From: Strongylocentrotus droebachiensis
Lineage: Eukaryota; Echinodermata; Echinoidea; Camarodonta; Strongylocentrotidae
Assembly: GCA_035222895.1 (NCBI GenBank)
Contig: JAVYIG010000164.1
Location: forward strand, 186,001-250,000
Length of the DNA stretch: 64,000 nt
Direction of reading: 5' to 3'
In this document: in pieces, positions 33,957-45,417 of the stretch
Layout: each line of letters begins with the position of its first letter
How positions within the stretch are numbered: position 1 is the first letter of the stretch
Notes under the pieces: model-generated
The model's database searches: none
Told to the model about the DNA's origin: nothing
Seen by the model: only the letters and a program-made list of their open reading frames with translations
Made by a program: the position numbers and the translations under genes

Positions 33957-34391
33957 CAGGGGCGGATCTAGCTTTTTGCTAAGGGGGGGGGGGTTTGACC
34001 AAAATAATGACGATGCGGAGCATCGTCCACGAGCCGCGAAGCGGCGAGCCGATTTTTTGGGGGGTGTTTATTTGAACCCCGTAAGTGATGATTTCCTGGC
34101 ATCTATTAACACAATGGAGACCATAAAAAGCAGTGCATGATAACGTCTTTTTAAATCAAGTAACAGTTTAATACACAGTTATATCCAGAGTTATCATGTG
34201 TTTGGTTAAGTTACCAGATGAGTTGAATATCTTCTCACAATATTTGCACTTGAAAGGGTTTCTCTCCAGCGTGCGTTCTTTTTTCTTTCTTTTTTTCTTT
34301 TTTTTTCCTTTTTTTTTTTTTTGTTTTTTTGGGGCCGCCCAAGGGGGGGGGGGGGTTTAAACCCCCTAACCCCCCCGTAGATCCGCGCCTG
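33957..34391. mobile_element. CAGGSGCGGATCTA-ended element with captured zinc-finger fragment
   Basis: The ends are CAGGGGCGGATCTA and, read inward from the right, CAGGCGCGGATCTA. They are flanked by TCCAT at 33952-33956 and 34392-34396. The interior has two long G runs and a minus-strand piece reading like a C2H2 finger. No transposase. Superfamily not assigned. Confidence 0.7.
34190..34278 (-). pseudogene. C2H2 zinc-finger gene fragment
   Basis: The minus-strand reading includes AGEKPFKCKYCEKIFNSSGN and LTKHMITL. This is the TGEKPF-type linker, the Cys pair, the Phe and Leu hydrophobic positions and the first His. The second His position is Leu, so the finger is incomplete. It lies within the element at 33957-34391. 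Confidence 0.75.
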
Positions 34392-34480
34392 TCCATCCCT
34401 TATTTTGGTCCCTGGTTTTATTTTCTGTTTCAAACATCAACTGCGTCAAGTAGAGCAGTTGAAGAATAAACATGTTTTAA

Positions 34481-35249
34481 CCCTAATAAGGCCGGGGGGG
34501 CATTATGGCCCCCCCCCCCTCCACGATTTTTCTGATTGTTCGAGAACTCATATGGATGGCGCCTCGCCGCTCGCTGACTTTTTTCTTTAGAGTCTTGCGC
34601 ATCTTTAAAAAAAAAAAAAAAAAAAATCGGACCTATAGTTACAAGGTCACGTGACCTTTTGTCTTTGCATGTCAGCCCGAAAATCGCTCATTTTTGTGTT
34701 TTGTGTACAAAACATATGGAAATGTCATTTTTCCTAAAAATAGATCAAACATTGGTTATTGGGTCTTGTTTAAAGTTTAGGTGGTTGTTTTGGGAGTCAA
34801 AATAGTTGAATTGTAGGAAGAAATGAAAAAAAATAAAAAAAATAACATACATAAGTTAAAAAACAATGAAATACATAAGAAATTATCAAAACAAGAGATA
34901 ACATAAGGAATAAGCTGGCTCTTCCAAATTTTTTTGTTGTATTTTTGTTCCAAATGGTCTAATGAATATATGTAGTGAAAACGAATGCTTAAATATGAAT
35001 AATATAGGATTTATGGGTAAAAATGTGATTTTATGACGTTATTTGCATAAATTACCATAAATATGCAAATGAGGGATTTAAAAAAAAAAATTGAAATTAT
35101 CATATTGTTCTATACACTTCACTTGACATGCGTGCAAATTTTCGCGGAGATCGGCCGTTTCACGGCCGAGATCTTAGGGGGGGGGGGGGGGGCATAATGC
35201 CCCCCCCCCCGGCCGTAGTAAGACTTCAAATAGCCCGGCTTTATTAGGG
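34481..35249. mobile_element. piggyBac-like non-autonomous element with G-run/C-run hairpins (769 bp)
   Basis: Flanked by TTAA at 34477-34480 and 35250-35253. The ends read inward CCCTAATAAGGCCGGG and CCCTAATAAAGCCGGG. Near each end is a G run, a CATTATGG or CATAATG spacer and a C run. It shares ACGGCCGAGATC before the right G run with the element at 6644-7168. It contains a 16-base palindrome AAGGTCACGTGACCTT at 34643-34658. Confidence 0.8.
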
Positions 35250-35253
35250 TTAA

Positions 35254-36620
35254 TGGTTATCTCATTAAAATTGAATTTAGTGGTTGTTTAAAATGATAAA
35301 GCATCGACTTTTTTAAATCTTTTTTGATTCATTAATTAATAAATTCATTTATTTATTTACATTAATGTATTCATTAATTTCCCCATAAAAAAATTAACAT
35401 CATCACCATTATATATACATATATATATATTTTTTTTACTATTTTTTTTTTTTTTTTTTTTTTTTTTTTGGGGGGGGGGGGTCCAAGCATGGGCCTACAG
35501 GTTAAAGCCACTCCAAATTCCTTTAAGGCCCCCTCCCCCAACAACAACAAAAAACAACACATTTTATTTTTAGCCGCCCCTGATTTGTGACAACGGACGA
35601 AACGGCGTGTGAAGATACGTGCTTCTGATCAACCAGGTACATTCCAACTGTTATAGACCCCGGCCTTATCCAGGCACCTATTGATAGTCACGTTTGTTGC
35701 TGCGTGCATGCTCGTTGGATAGAAGTCTTTATTTTCAGACCTTGTTCTTATTAGACTCCCACGTCAAGACATTACGAGAGCAAACACCATTGTCTCAAAA
35801 TGCGTGTAAAGCGTAAAAACATGCTGACGAAAAATACCATTCGATGTGACAATATTACAAACAATGTACTCTAAAATCTCAAGTTCTAAACCAACATTTA
35901 AAGAGGCTGAGGAGTGAAGGCGTTTTAAAAATGTCCGGATATATAGGCTGTTAGATGGCCAAACGAGGTTCCGCCATACATGCACGTGTTTGCTATAGTA
36001 TGCGAATATTGCGATATAAATAGCCTCACGTTTTTGAACACGCCGACATCCAATATTCTCATTTTATCCCCCAATTTTATTCAAATTTCACCAGTATGCT
36101 TCTGTGGCCTTTCTGCTTTCATCTAAATCCAGTAGCTTGACCATAAGGCTTCCAAAAAAAATGTTGTTGTATTGTCAGGGGAGGCGGAACGTCATTCAAA
36201 AGTGGGGTGCATGCATGCACCAACAAAAAAGGGGCAATTTCTGGGGGAAAGGGGCATCTACAAAGGGAAATCTCAAAGCAAAAACATACATTTTTTTTGT
36301 TAGACATTGGTATTGACCCCTACATTGTGATTAAATTCTCAGTGATGATTCCAATATTTGTTTCTCTAAATACATTATACAAGATATTGCTTAAGCAACA
36401 TACTTTGCAGTTACAATTATAAAGAGGAAAAACCCAATCCTGATGGGGTTATAAGCACACTCTCGTAACGTAAGACTGAAAAGACGTTCGATAAGTAACA
36501 TTATGATATCATTTATAAATGCGAGCGAGCGTAGCGAGCGACCTTTGGTGGCTTTAAATTAGGGGCACGGTTTAATGATGAGAGGGAAAAGAGGACACTT
36601 ATCGAAAGGGATAAAGACAC
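35254..36620. other. Intergenic, repeats only
   Basis: No gene recognised. A T run of about 30 bases followed by about 13 G lies near 35441-35482. AGCCGCCCCTGA at 35572-35583 resembles a stray CAGGGGCGG terminus. The phrase GCGAGCGAGCGTAGCGAGCG lies at about 36521-36540. Confidence 0.4.
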
Positions 36621-36628
36621 TAAATAAG

Positions 36629-36985
36629 AATTGCTCGGGCGACTACGCATTTTAATCGTTTTACTCTGGGCATCGGTGCCAATGCATTTGTATACAAATT
36701 TCCTTATTCCACTGTGTGTTAAAATACTCCCCCTAAATTACGTCTTCCTCTATACTGCTAAGGTTTTTACATCTACAATAATTATTTTATCAGCAACCTA
36801 TAATATACAAACTTGCTTTTCGATCGGTTCCTCACATTACTTAATCTATCATAATGAATTGAGTATCATTGAGACGTGCTCATACTACATGTATTATATA
36901 TAATTTCTATTTGATATGTCCGTCTATATTTTGATGTAAAATGTGGAACAAATAAACTTGAAATTTGACAACTTGAAACTTATTG
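36629..36985 (+). mobile_element. Dispersed repeat R (non-LTR-like 3' end), copy 1
   Basis: Begins ATTGCTCGGGCGACTACGC and ends with AATAAACTTGAAA and an ACTTGAAAC tail. Homologous copies lie at 41235-41588 and 53043-53437, plus a reversed one near 43866-44110. It has a single 13-bp GACTACGCATTTT unit, where the others have two and six. No reverse-transcriptase frame. Confidence 0.75.
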
Positions 36986-37161
36986 AAATGGTAATTGCGG
37001 TATTTATTTTATTTATTGTGGCAACACTCTTGCAGGACTATGTTCAATTTAAACTGTGTTCATTTTAATTATATCATAATTAAAGTATGCGGTATCAGGT
37101 TTCGTGCAGGATAATTTGTCCCCTCTCAATTAATAAACCGTCTGAATTCTTCATAAGTTAA

Positions 37162-37550
37162 AGATAAAGGAGAGTTCTGGTCACCCGATTGCATTGTGAA
37201 AGAAAAGGTGTCGAATGGATCAGAAAAAGCTGATCATGTAGCATGTAAGTATTGGTGTGTACTGCAAAGTTCTGGAGTCATCAAAATCATAATAAATTTG
37301 GCCCAGTCTTGGTAAAGTAACAACCACTGTACACGTACAGAAAGATGTATATGGGACAACACAAATGGAGTCGGGATTAGTACTACCTTGATTTATCTTT
37401 CTATGCTCATTACTCAGGCAGTATACATTATCTTCCAAAATTGTTTGGCACATGACATTTATTTGTAATCTTGAACATTCAGTGTAAGTTTAGTTAGATT
37501 CTGTGAGAATTCATTTTTTTATCTTTTATTACCAGAACTCAAGTTTATCT
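37162..37550. mobile_element. TTAA element family 1, copy C (389 bp)
   Basis: TTAA at 37158-37161 and 37551-37554. The ends are AGATAAAGGAGAGTTCTGG and, read inward, AGATAAACTTGAGTTCTGG. The interior shares GATTGCATTGTGAAAGAAA and GGTAAAGT-ACAA-CACTGTACA with copies A and B. Confidence 0.85.
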
Positions 37551-37727
37551 TTAAGTACCATAATAATTCTCTACCACCCTTTTCTCTCTCCATACCAGTC
37601 ATGTGCATGTCAGTGGTCCTGCTTTCCTAGCCATTCATGCCCTCTACAAAGATTAAAAAAGAAAAAATATATACACGAATAAACAGAAGATGGCGCTCTT
37701 TTGAATACAACACGGAGGACATACGTG

Positions 37728-37771
37728 TATGATCGAATCTCTTTGATACAACACAAAGAGATTCGATCATA
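37728..37771. repeat. Perfect 18-bp-arm hairpin
   Basis: The arms TATGATCGAATCTCTTTG and CAAAGAGATTCGATCATA are exact inverted copies around an 8-base loop. Confidence 0.9.
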
Positions 37772-38649
37772 TATTCTCCTTACGTTAGTGAAATCTCATT
37801 CTCTACTGATGATGTAATGATACCCAAATATATAAAAACATGAATATTCATATCATGAATATTCATACCATGTAGACTAGAGCTTAAAAGAAATATAGTG
37901 CAACTGGTACAGCACTCTATTCAAGACTCCCCGAAATAGTTTTTTGCTACACTGTCCTCCCCCCCCCCCACCCTCGCCATAGGTCCCTATTTTCTTTTAA
38001 ATAGTTTAAAGAATCAGTACGGGTAGTGTTTCCCGACATAGCACTACATTCTTTTTAAAAACCGAATTCGATTCAGTTATAAAAAGTGAAGCTGGTTTAG
38101 CACTCTAATTCAATAGGGAACATTATTGCTACTCTAGATTACTATAAGGGTTGGAAATCCTTCCTGACATAGCAACAAAGAGATATATTTTTTTGATTTG
38201 GCGCCCTTTTTTCTTGTCTCGGAGCATAAGCACTTTCAATACCCCACAGGAGAAGAATAGGGTGGGGTTGTAGTGTCATTTGAAGAGTGGAAAACCACTT
38301 CAAGACATTTCAAAATAATGCTGGAAAATTGAAATGAAAATAAACCACTTTTCAAACCATTAGGATAGACATGGAGTTAAAATATTCAGGATTTGGGCGC
38401 AAACGTAATTGGATACCATTATGCTGTCGGGGCCAGCTCATGTCATACACCAATAAAAAGGGCCCTTTTGAGGGATAACCTCCCCCCAAGACTCTACGAT
38501 ATCTTTTTGTTACACTGCCCCCCCATATTTTTTCCGAGAATTCCATTCCATTGAAATATTGTGTTTTTAATAGATCACTTTCCCTTATATCAATAACGAC
38601 AACAATAATTATGATATATAATTGCCAAATTGGAAAAATTATTATTTTA

Positions 38650-38793
38650 CTATCTGAGTTTCCCTTCTATTTGTTAATACTTTTAGGGGGATGTTTTACA
38701 CTTATCCTAAGTCGAACTTTGCTATCTGAGTTTCCCTTCTATTTGTTAATACTTTTAGGGGGGGGGTGTTTTACACATATCCTAAGTCGAACT
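38650..38793. repeat. 72-bp tandem duplication
   Basis: Two copies starting CTATCTGAGTTTCCCTTC and ending CCTAAGTCGAACTT. They differ mainly in the length of a G run (five versus eight or nine). Confidence 0.9.
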
Positions 38794-39055
38794 TAACTCT
38801 AAGTTGGACTTAAAAATTATGGAGAGCCATTTGTAGCCTTAAAATTAAATATATTAAAAAGTGAAAATTGAAGTATTTTAGACTAGCCTATATTATAAGT
38901 GCCAAATTAAGAACATGAAATCTTCTTGATAATAGATAATATGAATGATTTAAATCAACATGTTATGCCTTTTAAAATAACTTTAACTAAATATCTTATA
39001 CGCTTTCGGGGTACATAATTAATATTATATTATAGTCTGATCTTGTCAAGATATA

Positions 39056-39252
39056 GTAGTGGAACCTCGTTAAAGCGAGTTATGGTAACAAATAGATCTA
39101 GATCCATGGTTAAAACGAGGCACCTGTTACAACATAGTGTTGCCGCTCTCATTAAATAAAATATTTTATAGGTTTTTTCCCCCTGATATGAAGAGATACC
39201 CGATATATTTCAATGGTCCAAATGTGCTCGAAATAATGAGGTTTCACTGTAT
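39056..39252. mobile_element. pogo/Tigger-like short element
   Basis: The ends read GTGGAACCTCGTTAAAGCG and, from the right, inward to TATAATGAGGTTTCACTGTA-type sequence. The CAGTGGAACCTCGTTA terminus is typical of pogo-group elements. Related right ends occur at 51021, 57056 and 57371. Confidence 0.55.
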
Positions 39253-42200
39253 ATATAGCAATGTTCGCCAAAACCAAACTGTACCAAATTTATATTTCTT
39301 TTATAATAAAGCCCATCCCCTCAAATTACCAACCTAACTCTGGACCTCAGCCAAAAAAGAAAAGCTTCTGTATTATGGCGGATTTCTCGCCCTTCCTGTA
39401 AAACGTTTACCCAACCTGCACAAGATCATATTGTACACGTATGTTAGTATTGTACTGGTTTTCCCCAGCTTGATAAAAAGTCTATTTTGAAACCCACCCT
39501 ATCGTCTGATTATTATCAATACAGATAATATTAACATTTAACTGGAGTTGAATAGTTAATTATTGACGTCTTCAACAATGTGTGCCACCAGTGAAGATAG
39601 TTTGTTTGATTTTATTTATCTGAGCTTGGGGAATTTCTAATTTGTTTCGGTAAACTTGTAAATAAGATAAATATATTACTGGCAATGTGTATAGATAACA
39701 AAATAAGTACTGCTTTCATTGTATTTGTTAAAAGTAGAGGCAATTAAGAATGAATCAAATTGTTTTAATTTTTTCAATCTTTATTGATTTTGTTAAATAA
39801 ATTCCATACAACATAATTATGATGGCTCGTCAATTTCAAGAAACAAATTGTTTAAGATATGTACAAACTTTTCGAACTAAAGCTTAAATCTAACCTGCCC
39901 TGAACTAGATGAAGTAACAATATTATATATACTGGTAGTAAAAATATCAACACATCTATGTAAATAAATGAAATTAAAGTTCAAGACAAAAATGGAAATA
40001 TGATACACATTGCACTTCATTGAATTCTAAAACCATTACAATAACGATTTCTGATTCTTAAAGCTACATTAATTTCTGAAAATATGTATCCATCATGGCT
40101 AATTATAATAACCAATAAACATTACAATGTGTTGTTTTATTCATCTTCAAAATGTTAAACAGCATTGCACTTTGAAGGAAATATTGAGTTTCTGTGAAAA
40201 GAAAACTCTCGAACATGATAAAGGAAGTAACCCCTCATTTCTTATAAGCCAAAGTGATAATTCAGCAAGGCAACTTATCACGTTCGATTTACTTAACTTT
40301 TATGTTATTTCTGCATTTTTCCAAATATGATAACTGAATAACAAAGAACATATAAAGGTAAGGTATAATACAAAATATACAAATAATAATAGCTTCGAAA
40401 ATAATATCGCTAGTAACATTCGTTTGTCTCGCAATGTATGGTCAACAAGGGATCTAAAATGCATTTTTTTAATTAGTTTTTTTTACATTTATACATATAA
40501 CAACGAAACTTGATATCCTATAACATATTATTATAAATGTAAAGTATTATCCGAACTATCTGTGGAAAAAGTGCAGGAGACCGCAATCATAAGCGATACT
40601 GGACTAGGATGGCGGCCTAAAAAACAAAAAACAAATCTGAAAAGAAAAAAAAATGAAACACTGATGTACGCTTTTTTTTTGTTGTCTCTTTTGGTTAAAG
40701 AGCACCATTCGATAAACATTCAGAGCAAAACAAAAGGAAATTCAGAGACTCTAACGTCTAAATGCGTGTAAACACCACATATATAATTTATTTTCAAAAT
40801 CGTTCTATTGAAATTAAAAGTTCTCTTTACAAATTAGTTCTAACTAATAGAGCAAAAGTGAGGCTGTGAGGCGATGACATCAACTCACTTATCTGCATGC
40901 AACCCGTGCGATACACATTAAAGCTGTCGGAAATTTTGCAAAACTTAATTTCATCTAACTGTTTTAATTCTTTTCCCTATTTACAAATTTCCACCGTTAT
41001 ATTTGTATTATTTTACTCATTTTATTCGGATTAACTGGAAAATCACTTGGATTTTTTCCCTTTAAAATCAGCCAAATAATAGTGAAATGTTTTACAGTTC
41101 AATGAATCATTTAAATGCTACAACAAAATACAAATTGGCAACTTTATGTGATCCTAACTTCACTATTCTCCATGTACACAAATCACCACAAAATTTCACA
41201 TTTTCAGAATGTGGGCTGCCACAATCAAAGCAAACTAAATTGCTCGGGTGACTACGCATTTTGACTACGCATTTTAACCGGGTGACTCTGGGTATTGGTG
41301 CTAATGCATTATTTTATATACAAATGTCCTTATTTCATTGTGTTTTAAATTCTCTACTCTAAATTACATCTTTCTCTACTGCTATTGTTTTTCATCTACA
41401 TTATTTGTTTTCTTCAGGAACCTATATTATACAAGCATTGCTTTCTAATAGGTTCCTCACATTCTACTTAATCTATAAATTATATGAATTGAGAATCATT
41501 GAGATGTGCTCAATTATACTATATGTACTATGTCTATATTTTCTGTAAAATGTGGAACAATAAAAACTTGAAAACTTGAACTTGAATCTCAATAACAAAA
41601 CTGTGATCGATAATGAACCAATTAAGCAAGACAGTAACACTGAGAATAGAAATCAATTCGAGGAGATAAGATTATTAAAGTAAATAATCTTCAGATGCAA
41701 TAGTCTGGTTAACAATTGTATTCAAATCGAAGCCTAGATGCTTAGTTATGGGGGTATTTGACCTGCTATCATTTTCAAGTTTCAAGTTTCAAGTTTATTT
41801 GTTGCCCAATTGACAAAAGATATAGCCATAGAGTAATTAACCTTCCTACTCTCCTCAGCAATAAAAACAACATCCATCCCTTCCATATCCCTATCAAACT
41901 TTGATGGTTGAAATGCACCTGGCTATGCAAATCCATTTCTCCATCCCTCTCCCAATCCCTAGTACCATCATCTGTTCTAAAATGTTGTTTTCTTGTAAAA
42001 TTTGAAACACAATTTTCATTTCATTTTATTATTCATTTCTTCTTCTTATTTAGAAAGGGGAGAGGAGTATTGGAAATACTAAGTTTTATGGATTAATTGG
42101 AGTTGACAAAGCAACAAGAAATTATTAACACCGACATCTTTGATGGTTATATCTCCAATCCAGTACATAATCAAATTTGACTTTGTTACATTTTTCTTAA

Positions 42201-42690
42201 CAATTCCTGCAGCATTTTGCGGCTCAGTATAGGCTAACTTTGCATAAGCTTAAGGAATTGTATACTAAGATATGCCCATCACCTGATACAAACCAGCTAG
42301 TGAGATGTTTCATTAATGAAATGAAGATGGAGTATCGGAAGGAAAGCAATACCAAGTCCGAAGTCAAGAAGACCAATTGTGTTTTATCCAGATCGATGTA
42401 ATAGGAAGGCAACGTGGTGAAAATATGGTGCATTTATTTTAGATATCAATAGGTATCAATATTTAATCACACTTTGTCTTTATTCTACATTGTACTGTTA
42501 TGATTATACTCTATTATATTTTGTCACATGTGTTTTCTGGAAGACAAATAAACTTGAAACTTAAACTTAAACTAATGCTCACCTATATTCGCTACTGGTG
42601 GCACTAATGATTATAATTCTGAAGAACAGCAAAAGCTGAAGAGGCCCTTCGTAGAGTATGAACATAATTTTGAACTAAATATAGCTTCCA
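39253..42690. repeat. Segmental duplication block, copy U2 flank
   Basis: This flank is homologous to 50990-54470 in the same order. Shared markers include the GATCATATTGTACACGTATG-type segment, AGTGCAGGAGACCGCAATCA at about 40570 and 52325, and ATGGCGGCCT. It contains repeat R (41235-41588) and a reversed ACTTGAA tail at about 41775. No gene other than the family copy that follows. Confidence 0.85.
41235..41588 (+). mobile_element. Dispersed repeat R, copy 2
   Basis: From AAATTGCTCGGGTGACTACG to the tail GAAAACTTGAACTTGAA. It carries two GACTACGCATTTT units. The paralogous block at about 44835-44850 lacks it (CAAAGCAATCTCAATAAC), giving an empty site. Confidence 0.8.
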
Positions 42691-42695
42691 TGTCA

Positions 42696-43640
42696 TTAGT
42701 ACCTCCATGGCAAACTTATTTCGTAAAGATGGTTCCATCCCTGGCCGATCGCTCTACCCTGCTTCATCTGTTGTCCCTCTCTCTTGTAGCACATGAAACC
42801 ATTTCTGTTTTTATACTTCATCTTTTTGGCAATATTATCTCCTATTTTCATCATGAGCTCTCCATCTTCGTACGGTCCGCAATACACGTTGATGACTCCG
42901 CTGTCAGGATGTCCAGCATTGCCATTTAATGTAGAAACCTGTAATTCTGCAACTCCGTGCAGTTCTCCAGCGTCGAACAGACTCTTCACCAGATGCCACC
43001 GATCTTCAATTTCTGACGTTGGGTAGACGAGCATCCATTTCCCGCTCGTTGAGAGATCATAATTAATACCATCTTGGGACTTCGGGTGCCACTACTCATA
43101 ATCTCTTCCATCCGCCATTGCTGAGCTAGTAGTTCCGTCGATAGGCCTCGGCACCTGCATCTGGTAAACGTGGTTTACAGCTTGACCTGTTGCTATTGTC
43201 CCCCCTCTGGTCTGTTCGTTTGTTTTGTACAACATAGAACCATACTTATCCTCATACTTAGTTTTTAGTGCCACATTTGCCCCTATTTTTCTCATGAGCC
43301 GTTCATCAGTCCATGGTCCGCAACACATTTTAAGCACTCCTATGGTATTATCAGAAGTCCTCGGATTGTACTTAGCTGTTGAGACTTTCAATCCCCTCAC
43401 GCCCCTCAGCTCACCGGTATCAAACAAATCCTTTGCCATCTTCCACTTTTCATCAATCTCCGACACTGGGTAGAACAACATCCACATTCCGCCCTCGGAG
43501 TAATCATCATATTCAACACAACCATCTGGTATAAACTTTGGTGGATAATGCCAATGAGACATAAGCTTTGTGTCCTGGGAAGGTGGGCAATTATAGATCT
43601 GTAATCCGATGTCCTCTCCTTCAGCAATATTAGATGCCAT
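42696..43640 (-). pseudogene. BLES03/DUF1917-like two-domain gene with in-frame stop (family member 1)
   Basis: ATG at 43640 (MASNIAEGEDIGL), stop TAA at 42696. Two tandem domains are in the same frame: the first has YSEGGMWMLFYPVSEIDEKW, VRGLKVSTA and CCGPWTDERL; the second has SGKWMLVYPTSEIEDRW, LQVST and YCGPYEDGEL. A TAG at 43092-43094 replaces a Gln codon (CAG in the paralogue at 45418) between them, so as read it would make only the first domain. Everything else in the second domain is open, which points to a recent nonsense change or a sequencing error. The W-KVST-VI-VYCG-IG-YKT pattern resembles the UPF0696 C11orf68 fold; this is a by-eye call. Confidence 0.7.
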
Positions 43641-43865
43641 GTCTTTATTCTTTCCTTGCAAGTTCCGGAGATCAAAGCCGATAAATTCTGGCTTCGGCTA
43701 AATCTAGCGCAGCTATTAATGCTGGTATAAACGAAGTTCTGTCGTTCAGGTATACTTTCGAGACGACATGATTGTGTAACGCGTCCGGACATCTGGTTAA
43801 CAGTTGTATTTAAATTGAAGCCTATATGCCTAGTTATCGGGGGTATTTGACCCGCTATCTTTATC

Positions 43866-44110
43866 AAGTTCTAGTTCCAAGTTTCAAGTTTATTTGTTCA
43901 ACATTTGATAAAAGATATAGACATGCATATAAGATAGAAACAGTAAATATTTACACATATACATGTGATATGAACAAGTCGCAATCATATTCAATTCATA
44001 TGATAGATTAAGTAGAATTATGAGGAACCTATTGAAAAGCAGTGCTTGTATACGTTAGGTTCCTGATAAAAAAAAAACATTGTAGATGAAAAAGCGTCAT
44101 TATTATTCCT
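43866..44110 (-). mobile_element. Dispersed repeat R, reversed copy
   Basis: Begins with the reversed ACTTGAAACTTGGAACT tail and AATAAACTTG. It contains reversed GGAACCTA...TACAAGCA-TGCTTTTCAATAGG, matching the interior of copies 2 and 3. The outer limit is uncertain and may reach about 44500. Confidence 0.65.
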
Positions 44111-45417
44111 TTTTTAGAAAAACAATGAAACTTATTGCTTGAAATTGTTAAGGCACATGTACCTGAAAAGTAGCTTTACAATAAAAAAAATATTCAAATT
44201 AGGAAGTAGAGGCCAACAAGAAGCAAACGGGCCTTTATTGATTCTGAGAACATTTTGGACGATTTTTATAATTTTCCTTACAATCCTAAAGTAATAGAAA
44301 AGGAAGGCCTCCATATCCATAGTACAAGTAACTCCAGACTTACTCAAATATACCTTGTAAGAGCCAGGACTGAAGGAAAAACAAATGTTTGGCATTGGGA
44401 AATATGTTTTATAGGTCAGTAACATTTGTTCTTTCAAGCTAGAATCCATTTTCAAATACATCAGCTTACTGCTCAAGCCATTTAAACTGTACCTTTAATA
44501 CTTGTAAGGCATCCGCACAAATAAAGTTTAAAAGGTTCTTGCTTGTTTCCCTTTTTTGACAAATAGAATTCAATTTAAACAACTCTTTTTAAATGGGCTG
44601 TAAACAAACATAATATGTACTTGGAAGGTAACATTGGAAGAGTAAAAAATTGTTTCCTTTAAAATCAGCTAAATATTAGTGAAATAATGTTTTACAGTTC
44701 AGTGAATCATTTAAATGCTATACAAAATACAAATTGGCAACTTTATATGATCCTAATTTCACTATTCTCCATAATTATACAAAAATCACCACACAATTTC
44801 ACATTTTCACATTTTCAGAATGTGGGCTGCCACAATCAAAGCAATCTCAATAACAAAACTGTGATCGATAATAACACTGAGAATAGAAATCAATTCTAGG
44901 AGATAAGATTCTGTAAATACTCTTCAGATGCAATAGTCTGGTTTACGATTGTATCCAATCCAGGATATAATCAAATTTGCCTTTGTTACATTTTCTTAAC
45001 TATTCCTGCAGCATTTTGCGGCTCAGTATAGGTTAACTTTACATGAGCGTATGGAAATGTAAACTAAGATGTGCCCATCACCTGATATGAACCAACTAGT
45101 GTGATGTTTCATTGATGAAATGAAGATGGAGTATCGGAATGAAAACAGTACCAAGTCCGAAGTCAAGACCAATATTGTGCTTTATCCAGATCGATGTAAA
45201 TGGAAGACAACGTGGTGAAAATTGTGAGCATTTCTTTTAGATATCAATAGGTATCAATATTTAATCACACTTTGTCTTTAATGCTTACCAATGTTCGCTA
45301 CTGGCACTAATGATTATAATTCCGAAGAACAGCACAAGCTGAAGAGGCCCTTGAGCGTTTCAACAGAATTTTGTTCGGCATATGAACTACATGTATCTTC
45401 ATTTTTATCTCATGTCA
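44111..45417. other. Segmental duplication block U3, flank
   Basis: 44650-44930 matches 41050-41700 but lacks repeat R. 44955-45410 matches 42160-42690 and 54020-54470. A minus-strand open frame at 44132-44476 has no recognised similarity and is AT-rich; it is left unannotated. Confidence 0.7.

Noticed and set aside
44132-44476. 114-aa minus-strand open frame
   Set aside because: AT-rich, no recognisable motif, and not seen to be conserved as a frame elsewhere in the window; not enough to call a gene.
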